This document shows positions 18,228 through 25,098 of a stretch of DNA of 64,000 bases, in pieces. The translations under genes and the position numbers were made by a program. The notes beneath the pieces are model-generated. The model searched no databases. It was not told where the DNA came from and worked only from the letters and a program-made list of their open reading frames with translations. The stretch is from Sphingobacterium chuzhouense (lineage in GTDB: Bacteria; Bacteroidota; Bacteroidia; Sphingobacteriales; Sphingobacteriaceae). Where the stretch lies: contig NZ_JACNYL010000001.1 in assembly GCF_014692525.1 (NCBI RefSeq), positions 1,116,001 to 1,180,000 on the forward strand, in the 5' to 3' direction. Each line of letters starts with the position of its first letter. The first letter of the stretch is position 1.

Positions 18228-18244
18228 TTTGAAATAATCAAGTT

Positions 18245-21200
18245 TTAAAATTGTAATTTTAAGTTCAGTCCGAAAGTTCTAGAAGCAGGGAGATTTCCAC
18301 CTTCAAACCCTTGAATGTTACCACTTCCAGTGGTCGCCATTTCCGGATCAAAGTTTTTGTTAGCTAATCCCCATGTTGCCAGATTTCTTGCAAAACCGGA
18401 AATTATGGCTCCTTTTATCCGTAACCTACTAATAAACTCGGTAGGCAGCGTATAGCCGAACGTAATCTCACGCAATTTCACATAATCTGCATCGAAAACG
18501 TTTTGTGCAGTTGGACCTCCATAGAAATGTCTAAAATATTCTTTACCTTCTACGCGCTGTGCATTCACCTCTGTGTCCGTTACTGTATACGATCCGTCGT
18601 CATTATAGGTAACAGTTCCTGTTACTCCATCGACAACTACACCATTCTCTCGCACGCCATTAGCTGCCGTTTCTTCTAAGACTCCTGTATAGTGGCCAAA
18701 CATATTAGAGACAGAGAAATATTTACCTCCTTTTTGAACATCAATCAACGCTGAAAGTGAAAACGCTTTGTAAGTAAAGGTATTTCGCCATCCCGCATTA
18801 AAGTCAGGTAAAATCGATCCTAAATCCTTATTTTGAGAATTCAAATATAATCCAGATTCTGCAGAAACAACCTTGTTACCTGCATCGTCATAAATGAAAT
18901 CCGATCCAAAAATCTGACCATAAGGTTGTCCTGGTCTTGCAATTAAAGTAGCATTGAACGGCGCCGTTCCGATAGTTAAAGACTGCAAACCCTCTGCTAG
19001 TTCAACGACTTTATTCCTGTTTCTGGCAAAATTGATATTTGAAACCCATTCAAAACTTTCATTACGAACCGGCACCAAAGTTAACATAGCCTCAATACCC
19101 TTGTTTACCGCTCGACCTGCGTTTAGTACTCTCGAACTAAAACCTATTTCTGCCCCTGTGGTTACCGGCATAATCAAATCAGTCGTTTCTTCATTGTAAT
19201 ATGTAAAATCGATACCCACTCTGTTTTGAAACATTTGTGTTTCAATACCAAACTCATACGATCTCTTGGTTTCCGGACGTAATTCCGGATTCAATTTAGA
19301 AAGTCCTTTTAAGAAATAAGGGTTGCCCAAAAAAGATTTATTGTCAAAAGCATTGTTCAGATACACATCCATTAGTTGATACGGCCTTGTATCGTTACCT
19401 ACTTGAGACCATCCCGCACGGAATTTAGCAAAGTTCAACCAAGGTGCTTCTACCAACTGTGAGAATACGAATGACCCCGTAACAGAAGGATAGAAATAGG
19501 AGTTATGAGCTTCAGGTAATGTCGACGACCAGTCGTTTCTCCAACCGAAATCCACATAAACTAAATCATTATATCCAACTGAAAAGTTACCGAATACTGA
19601 ATTTACACGCTTTCTAGAAAGTGTTGTTGTAAGTGTCGCCGGCTGAAGACTATTATTTATAGTATATAGATTAGGTACAACTAGTCCTCCAGCGGTTCCA
19701 GCATCTGACCAAAATTGGGTTGTATTTCTACGATTTGTACCGACAAATGCGTTTAAAGAAAAAGCGTCCCAATTCTTATCAAAATGCACCCGCGCTTCAT
19801 AATTCATTTCAGTGAATTCCCTTATATCTTCTTCAAAAGCAGATGTCGCGACCGAACCTTCCGCCACCCGCTGATTAATCTTTAAGGTATAGTTGTCGCC
19901 ATAGATATTACCCGTTGCATATAACCCAGGCATGATATCATATTTCAACTCTATGTTTCCATAAAACCTATCACGCTGATCCGTTGCAATGTTTTCATAA
20001 ACAATCCAGTAATGGTTGTCTGCATAATTCGGTATCGGATCGTTCCAAGATCTTATATTCCAGGATTTTTGTGCGCCACTTATTGTTTTATAGTTTTTAA
20101 GACGGGAAAAATCTAATTGATTCTGTCCCCATTGAAACATCTTCTGACCAATCGAATTATCACCGTATCCCTGTTCAGGCCTGTTAAAGCCATTCGTACG
20201 CACATAATTGATTGTTCCCCTAGCAGTCAATTTATCCGAGAATTTATTATCTATACTTAAAGCTGCGGTTGTTCGTTTAAGTTCACTATTCGGTACAATC
20301 CCTGATTGCGTAACGTTCGATAAAGAGAGTCTCGCTGCTGTATTTTCATACGATTTTGCTAGTGATAACGCATTGGTGTAACTAACGCCTGTGTTGAAAA
20401 AAGATCGATAATCATCTTTAGGATACGCCCACGGGCGGGTTTGTAAATAATTAGCCTGGTCATCTGGGTCAAAAGCATCCCAATGCAATACCTGTTGTCC
20501 TTCTAATTTCGGTCCCCAAGATTCGTCAGCGGAATAATCGACTACTTGATATTCTTTACCATTGATAGTGGCTGTACTGAAGTCCGATTCATATCCTCCA
20601 CCATACAATTTCTGCAATCTTGGTGTAATACCTAAATTCTCAAAAGCCACGCCGGTATTGAAGACGATCTCATCACGTCCTTGTTTAGCCGTTTTAGTTT
20701 TGATCAATATGACGCCGTTAGACGCTCTTGCTCCATATAGTGCTGATGCCGGCCCGCCTTTCAGTACGTTCACCGATTCGATATCATCGGGATTAATATC
20801 AAAGCCGGCGTCGCCGTAGTCACGTCCACCCGCACCACGCTCTGCATTAGCAGTATTGTAGTTGGAATTATCCATTGGTATTCCATCGACGACGATCAAC
20901 GGTTTATTTTCTCCCGTTAACGATCCGATACCACGTAAAATGATCCGTGTAGAACCGCCTAGGCTAGAAGAAGGCGCTGATACGGTAGCTCCGGCAACAT
21001 TCCCAGATAAGGACTGTAGTGCGTTATTCCCACGGGCAGCGGACAGTCTGTCTCCCGAGACTTCCTGTGTAGCATAACCCAAGGATTTCTTTTCTCTAGT
21101 GATGCCGAGAGCGGTTACAACCACCTCTTCCAGAGTTTCGTCATGACTCACTAACTGTACATTCACGGTAGAACGATTACCTACGTTGACACGTTGGCTA

Positions 21201-21439
21201 TCGTAGCCTACATAGGAGAATACGAGCGCCGCGTCATTTCCAATCACATCAATGGAATAATTTCCTGAACCGTCTGTTTGTGTAGCGTTCGATGTTCCAA
21301 CAACTGCAACAGACACTCCAGAAATAAGAGCGCCATCACTTGCTGATGTTACCCGACCACTCACTTGTCGGCTTTGTGCGAACGATTGCCCTACCAGGCA
21401 CGTCAGCACAAATAGCATACTGAGTAATTTTTGTTTCAT
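18245..21439 (-). CDS. SusC/RagA-type TonB-dependent outer-membrane transporter
   Basis: A 1064-residue transporter. Signal peptide at residues 1-21 (ending SFA-QS). A carboxypeptidase-regulatory-like domain is at about residues 25-95 (VSGRVTSASDGALISGVSVAV). The plug domain is at about 105-245, with the family signature VNVLKGGPASALYGARASNGVILI. A 22-strand-type beta-barrel follows, ending in the aromatic residue F (LNLKLQF). There is no STN domain, consistent with the lack of a neighbouring sigma/FecR pair. It imports an unknown nutrient together with the SusD protein encoded 17 bases downstream. Confidence 0.95.
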   Translation of the reverse strand: MKQKLLSMLFVLTCLVGQSFAQSRQVSGRVTSASDGALISGVSVAVVGTSNATQTDGSGNYSIDVIGNDAALVFSYVGYDSQRVNVGNRSTVNVQLVSHDETLEEVVVTALGITREKKSLGYATQEVSGDRLSAARGNNALQSLSGNVAGATVSAPSSSLGGSTRIILRGIGSLTGENKPLIVVDGIPMDNSNYNTANAERGAGGRDYGDAGFDINPDDIESVNVLKGGPASALYGARASNGVILIKTKTAKQGRDEIVFNTGVAFENLGITPRLQKLYGGGYESDFSTATINGKEYQVVDYSADESWGPKLEGQQVLHWDAFDPDDQANYLQTRPWAYPKDDYRSFFNTGVSYTNALSLAKSYENTAARLSLSNVTQSGIVPNSELKRTTAALSIDNKFSDKLTARGTINYVRTNGFNRPEQGYGDNSIGQKMFQWGQNQLDFSRLKNYKTISGAQKSWNIRSWNDPIPNYADNHYWIVYENIATDQRDRFYGNIELKYDIMPGLYATGNIYGDNYTLKINQRVAEGSVATSAFEEDIREFTEMNYEARVHFDKNWDAFSLNAFVGTNRRNTTQFWSDAGTAGGLVVPNLYTINNSLQPATLTTTLSRKRVNSVFGNFSVGYNDLVYVDFGWRNDWSSTLPEAHNSYFYPSVTGSFVFSQLVEAPWLNFAKFRAGWSQVGNDTRPYQLMDVYLNNAFDNKSFLGNPYFLKGLSKLNPELRPETKRSYEFGIETQMFQNRVGIDFTYYNEETTDLIMPVTTGAEIGFSSRVLNAGRAVNKGIEAMLTLVPVRNESFEWVSNINFARNRNKVVELAEGLQSLTIGTAPFNATLIARPGQPYGQIFGSDFIYDDAGNKVVSAESGLYLNSQNKDLGSILPDFNAGWRNTFTYKAFSLSALIDVQKGGKYFSVSNMFGHYTGVLEETAANGVRENGVVVDGVTGTVTYNDDGSYTVTDTEVNAQRVEGKEYFRHFYGGPTAQNVFDADYVKLREITFGYTLPTEFISRLRIKGAIISGFARNLATWGLANKNFDPEMATTGSGNIQGFEGGNLPASRTFGLNLKLQF

Positions 21440-21513
21440 GTTTATTTGTTTGTTTAGTTAAAAAAATGCTTGTGTTAGTAGATTACCGAAGTATTATTAA
21501 GGACAGGAAATTG

Positions 21514-21555
21514 AACAGTTGGTCCGCTACTTCATTCGTTATATGAACAACTGTT
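21514..21555. repeat. Short inverted repeat upstream of the orphan susC
   Basis: AACAGTTG (21514-21521) and CAACTGTT (21548-21555) form a perfect 8-bp inverted repeat separated by 26 bases, in the 124-bp gap between the small HTH-like gene and susC. It may be part of a regulatory site for susC or of a transcript end for the HTH-like gene; nothing else is recognisable in this gap. Confidence 0.35.
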
Positions 21556-21563
21556 TATAGCAA

Positions 21564-21755
21564 TTAGCCGCCTAACGCTATTTTGACCCTTTCTTCCAAT
21601 TCAGTATATTCTCTTTTCAATATATCAGCTACCTCCGCTTTTCTAGTTCCATTGATACACTCACGTATATAATTCTTACTATATCCATATTTTTCATGGA
21701 GACGCTCAATGACCAACGTGTTGTAGGAGGCTCTTTTTTTAGTATTTTTGTCCAT
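21564..21755 (-). CDS. Small putative DNA-binding protein (Cro-like), 63 residues
   Basis: From the ATG at 21755 (MDKNTKKRASYNTLVIERLH) the product has 63 residues, mostly charged helices. The segment VIERLHEKYGYSKNYIRECINGTRKAEVADIL resembles a compact helix-turn-helix as in small phage or plasmid regulators. An ATG at 21812 would add 19 residues, but those codons run through the palindromic operator at 21788-21809, so I prefer the shorter form. The gene is divergent from an HTH-plus-coiled-coil gene with two palindromes between them, an arrangement like a repressor/Cro switch. Function is inferred only. Confidence 0.55.
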   Translation of the reverse strand: MDKNTKKRASYNTLVIERLHEKYGYSKNYIRECINGTRKAEVADILKREYTELEERVKIALGG

Positions 21756-21787
21756 TGTGCTAGGTGTAACGTAATTAACAACTGACC

Positions 21788-21809
21788 TATATATCAAGAT
21801 TGATATATA
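21788..21809. promoter_or_regulatory. Palindromic operator 1 (perfect 10-bp arms)
   Basis: Arms TATATATCAA and TTGATATATA are perfect inverted repeats separated by GA. This is the first of two near-identical palindromes between the divergent small regulators. It lies 33 bases upstream of the minus-strand start at 21755. Confidence 0.7.
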
Positions 21810-21820
21810 CAACTGCGCAA

Positions 21821-21840
21821 ATATATCAAAATTGATATGT
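21821..21840. promoter_or_regulatory. Palindromic operator 2 (9-bp arms, one mismatch)
   Basis: Arms ATATATCAA and TTGATATGT are separated by AA. Its centre is 32 bp from the centre of operator 1, close to three helical turns, so dimers bound at both sites would face the same side of the DNA. It lies 22 bases upstream of the plus-strand start at 21863. Confidence 0.7.
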
Positions 21841-21862
21841 AAAAAAGAAAAAAATAAAGCTG

Positions 21863-22255
21863 ATGATAGGTTTTTTCGATAGACTAGACGCGTATATGGT
21901 TTTCAAAAACCTGAATGACAACAGATTAACATTAGATACGGGGTTATCTAATGGAATTATCGGAAAAGCTAGAAGAAGAGGGTCATTGTCACAAGATAAT
22001 ATAGCAAAAATACTATCAACTTATTGTGACCTAGATGCTAACTGGCTATTCACAGGCGAGGGAGAGATGTTAAAACAAACCCAAAAGGACGGTCAGCTTA
22101 CAGCAGATAAATTTCTTGACTTTAAAGAATTAGCAGAAGCCCGTAAAGAGATTATTCTTCTTAAAGATGAAAAAATAGCTCGACTACAGGAAGACATCAA
22201 ACGATTAGAAGAAAAACTAAGCAATTTAAAAATGGAACTAAAGGACGAAATCTAG
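21863..22255 (+). CDS. Phage-repressor-like HTH protein with C-terminal coiled coil
   Basis: A 130-residue protein. Residues 1-72 (FFDRLDAYMVFKNLNDNRLT through LSQDNIAKILSTYCDLDANWLFTGEGEML) match the N-terminal HTH of CI-like repressors found in Bacteroidota, including the NWLFTGEGEM end. Instead of an S24 peptidase domain, residues 90-130 form a strong charged coiled coil (LLKDEKIARLQEDIKRLEEK), probably for dimerisation. It could not be switched by RecA-stimulated self-cleavage. It faces the small Cro-like gene across two palindromes. No other phage genes are present, so it may be a domesticated or remnant switch. Confidence 0.75.
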   Translation: MIGFFDRLDAYMVFKNLNDNRLTLDTGLSNGIIGKARRRGSLSQDNIAKILSTYCDLDANWLFTGEGEMLKQTQKDGQLTADKFLDFKELAEARKEIILLKDEKIARLQEDIKRLEEKLSNLKMELKDEI

Positions 22256-22271
22256 TTCCACCAAAATAAGA

Positions 22272-22303
22272 ACGCGTCATCTACTTTTCAGCAGATGACG
22301 CGT
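22272..22303. terminator. Strong hairpin between convergent HTH gene and HtrA gene
   Basis: Perfect 11-bp arms ACGCGTCATCT and AGATGACGCGT with a 10-base loop, lying 17 bases after the HTH stop and 24 bases before the HtrA stop. It has no long T run on either side, so it may act as a bidirectional terminator or as an mRNA 3'-end stabiliser. Confidence 0.6.
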
Positions 22304-22326
22304 CCGAAATAAATCTATTAATTCAA

Positions 22327-23868
22327 TTAGTATTGGATCGGGAAGTTGAATTCGACCGTTCCACTTTCTGAAACGCCTGTAATACGGACGATATTCCGTT
22401 TTGTGCTACCTAAAGCAGACTCTACATCATCCACATTGTTCACTGGTTTTCCATTCACATGCGTAACGACTAAACCTTTTTCAACACCAAAATATTCAAA
22501 CATTCCGCCACGGTGTACCTGTGTAATCACAACACCTGAATTCACACCAAATTTCTTCTTCTGCGCGTCGGAAGCAGGTGTAAAGCTTGCTCCCAGTTTA
22601 TTGAAAATCTCTGTAGCGCTCGCGCTAACTTCTTCATCGGCACTCGATTTTTTTGCCTCTTGCGCTTTTAGGGTAACCGTTACATCACGTTCTTTTCCAT
22701 CGCGTTTATAAGTAAGTTTAAGCTTATCGCCCGGATTCAATCGCGCCACACGTTCTTGTAAGTCGGAAGACGAATAAATTGTATTCCCCTCTACTTTCGT
22801 AATCACGTCTCCTTTCTGAATACCTGCCGCTGCCGCCGCACCCTCTTTTACGACATCAAACACATAGAGACCATTAATATCGTCAATCTTGTATTCTTTC
22901 CTGATCGCCTCATCTATCTCACGGAAGTTTATACCCACATATCCACGTTGTACTGCACCAAACTCTTTAAAGTCGTTTACGATTTTCTTCACTAGATTGA
23001 CTGGAATAGCGAACCCATAACCAGCATAAACACCAGTCGGTGAAGCTATAGCGGCGTTGATCCCGATCAATTCGCCGCGTGTATTCACCAATGCACCGCC
23101 ACTGTTACCCTTGTTAATAACGGCATCCGTTTGGATAAACGACTCCACTGCAGTACGCACCATAGGCTCTTGTGGTTGCCCATATCCGTAAGGTGATCCC
23201 TGTCCTTGCTCACCTAGGATACCAATTTGGCGCCCTTTGGCACTCACAATACCGGCTGTTACCGTAGACTGCAAACTCAATGGATAACCAACAGCCAACA
23301 CCCATTCGCCAATGCGTACGTTATCCGAATCACCAAATTTAACGAAAGGCAGCTTAGATGCGGTCACTTTCAGCAATGCCAGATCGAAGTCTGGGTCTCT
23401 ACCGATAACTTTCGCCTCAAATGTCCGTTGGTCAGTTAATTTTACTTCAATTTTATCCGCGTCTTCTACAACATGGTTATTGGTTACAATATATCCGTCA
23501 GGAGAAATCAAGACGCCCGATCCAGATGCTTTAGCCTGGCGAGGTTGCTGCTGTTGGCGACGTTGTGGCATACCAAAAAATTCCTCGAACATATCAAAAG
23601 GAGACCCGCCACCACCTCTGGAACCCCGAGCGGTCATTGTTACATTAATATGCACAACACCAGGTGATACAGCCGCCGCGGCTTCTGTAAAATCCGGATT
23701 GCCGGTTGAAGACATTATCTCACTTCCAGGGTTATTTGCGAAATAAACCTTTTGCTGTTCCTCAAAGGTCATGTTTTCGTTTTGTTTATTCTCAAAGAGT
23801 TTGTACCCCCCTATAGCTACCGCACCTCCAACAGCAGCTATCAATAAACTCATTCCTATTTTCTTCAT
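22327..23868 (-). CDS. Periplasmic serine protease, DegP/HtrA (Do) family
   Basis: A 513-residue envelope quality-control protease/chaperone. The N-terminal hydrophobic segment (about residues 5-22) is a signal peptide or membrane anchor. The trypsin-like domain has the full triad H132 (TNNHVVED), D162 (DFDLALLKV) and S256 (NKGNSGGALV). Two PDZ domains follow (about residues 310-400 and 425-510). A glutamine/arginine-rich loop (PQRRQQQQPR) around residues 101-110 corresponds to the LA loop. Length is usual for Bacteroidota DegP/DegQ. It is divergent from dapF and has its own TACATTTG element. Confidence 0.95.
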   Translation of the reverse strand: MKKIGMSLLIAAVGGAVAIGGYKLFENKQNENMTFEEQQKVYFANNPGSEIMSSTGNPDFTEAAAAVSPGVVHINVTMTARGSRGGGGSPFDMFEEFFGMPQRRQQQQPRQAKASGSGVLISPDGYIVTNNHVVEDADKIEVKLTDQRTFEAKVIGRDPDFDLALLKVTASKLPFVKFGDSDNVRIGEWVLAVGYPLSLQSTVTAGIVSAKGRQIGILGEQGQGSPYGYGQPQEPMVRTAVESFIQTDAVINKGNSGGALVNTRGELIGINAAIASPTGVYAGYGFAIPVNLVKKIVNDFKEFGAVQRGYVGINFREIDEAIRKEYKIDDINGLYVFDVVKEGAAAAAGIQKGDVITKVEGNTIYSSSDLQERVARLNPGDKLKLTYKRDGKERDVTVTLKAQEAKKSSADEEVSASATEIFNKLGASFTPASDAQKKKFGVNSGVVITQVHRGGMFEYFGVEKGLVVTHVNGKPVNNVDDVESALGSTKRNIVRITGVSESGTVEFNFPIQY

Positions 23869-23930
23869 TGCTGTAATTATCTATTATTTTTTAAAAATAT
23901 TTTCTTTTACTTTTGTTTTTACGGCTTGTT

Positions 23931-23938
23931 CAAATGTA
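23931..23938 (-). promoter_or_regulatory. -7 element of the HtrA gene
   Basis: The minus strand reads TACATTTG, fitting TAnnTTTG, about 62 bases before the HtrA start codon in the 210-bp divergent region with dapF. No clear -33 box. Confidence 0.45.
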
Positions 23939-24032
23939 ATACCATTAGGAATTGCTTGGGTAGTTTTGACAGTTAAAAAATGTTAATGAAACAGCTCTGC
24001 TTTGGTTTTTAACAAGATTTAACAATAAAACT

Positions 24033-24040
24033 TAGCTTTG
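24033..24040 (+). promoter_or_regulatory. -7 element of dapF
   Basis: TAGCTTTG fits TAnnTTTG, 38 bases before the dapF start. A TTTT stretch about 22 bases upstream might be a degenerate -33 region. Confidence 0.45.
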
Positions 24041-24078
24041 TAACAAGGATATTAATTTCTTATCAAATAATCAAACAA

Positions 24079-24876
24079 ATGGACGGAAAAATAAAGTTCT
24101 CGAAATACCAAGGGGCAGGTAATGATTTTGTGTTAATCGATAACAGAAGTGGTTTTTTTGACGGAGATAATCATGATCTAGTTCAATTGTTATGTAATAG
24201 AAGATTCGGAATTGGTGCAGACGGTTTAATGCTTCTTCAAAATAATAAAAATTTTGATTTTGAAATGGTATACTACAATGCCAATGGTGGCGAGGCGAGC
24301 ATGTGCGGCAACGGAGGACGATGCATCGTTGCGTTTGCACGGGATCTCGGCATCATAACTGACAAGACTGTCTTTTTGGCAGTAGACGGCAAACATGATG
24401 CTCATATCCATGATAATCAAGTGGATTTGGGTATGATAGATGTGTCTTCTGTAGAACGAGACGGAGCAGCATATGTGTTGAACACAGGCTCCCCACATTA
24501 CGTAACGTGGGCAAACGATCTTAAAAATATGGACGTGTATCACATCGGATCCGCTATCCGCAATAACGATACATATCAAAAAGACGGCATTAATGTGAAT
24601 TTCCTAGAAAAAGAGGGTAATGGATATTTTGTCCGCACCTTTGAACGCGGTGTAGAAGATGAGACATTTGCTTGTGGCACCGGGGCTACCGCCTCCGCTA
24701 TGGCTATAGCTCTACATGAGAACTTAGAAGGCGAACTGGAAATTCCCATCCGCGTGCTCGGCGGACAATTGTACATCAGTTTTCACAAGCAAGGACAACA
24801 ATTTACAAATGTGCGTCTTAAAGGTCCTGCTCAATTTGTTTTCGAAGGGACATTTCTTTCCCCTTTTTCTAGATAA
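24079..24876 (+). CDS. dapF: Diaminopimelate epimerase
   Basis: A 265-residue enzyme that interconverts LL- and meso-diaminopimelate for lysine and peptidoglycan synthesis. Both catalytic cysteines are present: C76 in the MCGNGGRC motif and C199 in FACGTGATASA. The N-terminal KYQGAGNDFVLIDNR is characteristic. Length is normal. The gene stands alone; asd of the same pathway is at 1382. A GC-containing hairpin overlaps the stop codon. Confidence 0.96.
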   Translation: MDGKIKFSKYQGAGNDFVLIDNRSGFFDGDNHDLVQLLCNRRFGIGADGLMLLQNNKNFDFEMVYYNANGGEASMCGNGGRCIVAFARDLGIITDKTVFLAVDGKHDAHIHDNQVDLGMIDVSSVERDGAAYVLNTGSPHYVTWANDLKNMDVYHIGSAIRNNDTYQKDGINVNFLEKEGNGYFVRTFERGVEDETFACGTGATASAMAIALHENLEGELEIPIRVLGGQLYISFHKQGQQFTNVRLKGPAQFVFEGTFLSPFSR

Positions 24877-24883
24877 AAAGGGG
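24860..24883 (+). terminator. Hairpin over the dapF stop codon
   Basis: CCCCTTTTT and AAAAAGGGG form a perfect 9-bp stem around CTAGAT, which includes the TAG-TAA region at the end of dapF. It could terminate transcription or protect the mRNA end; the downstream T run is missing. Confidence 0.4.
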
Positions 24884-24942
24884 ACAACCAATCATTAATC
24901 GCTTTAATTACGCTATTGCACTACCCCTACTTAACACATAAA

Positions 24943-25049
24943 CGTGGCATCCGGATATTTAAGGTATGTAGAAATTCATCCTTAGTACTATCCCTTATTT
25001 CAAATATCCGAAGCCACGAGGTTTTGGTTCTTTTCACGGGGAAAAGAAC
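24943..25049. repeat. Intergenic inverted repeat plus hairpin between dapF and the SNF2 helicase
   Basis: CGTGGC-AT-CCGGATATTT (24943-24960) pairs imperfectly with AAATATCCG-AA-GCCACG (25002-25018), bracketing 41 bases. A second perfect hairpin follows at once: GTTCTTTTC (25027-25035), loop ACGGG, GAAAAGAAC (25041-25049). The compact stem pair in a 222-bp gene-free gap looks like a dispersed intergenic repeat or a structured RNA element. No protein is encoded here. Confidence 0.45.
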
Positions 25050-25098
25050 AATAAAATCCTTATATTAGAACTTTTTTTAGAAAGCATCCGGATTTTTA

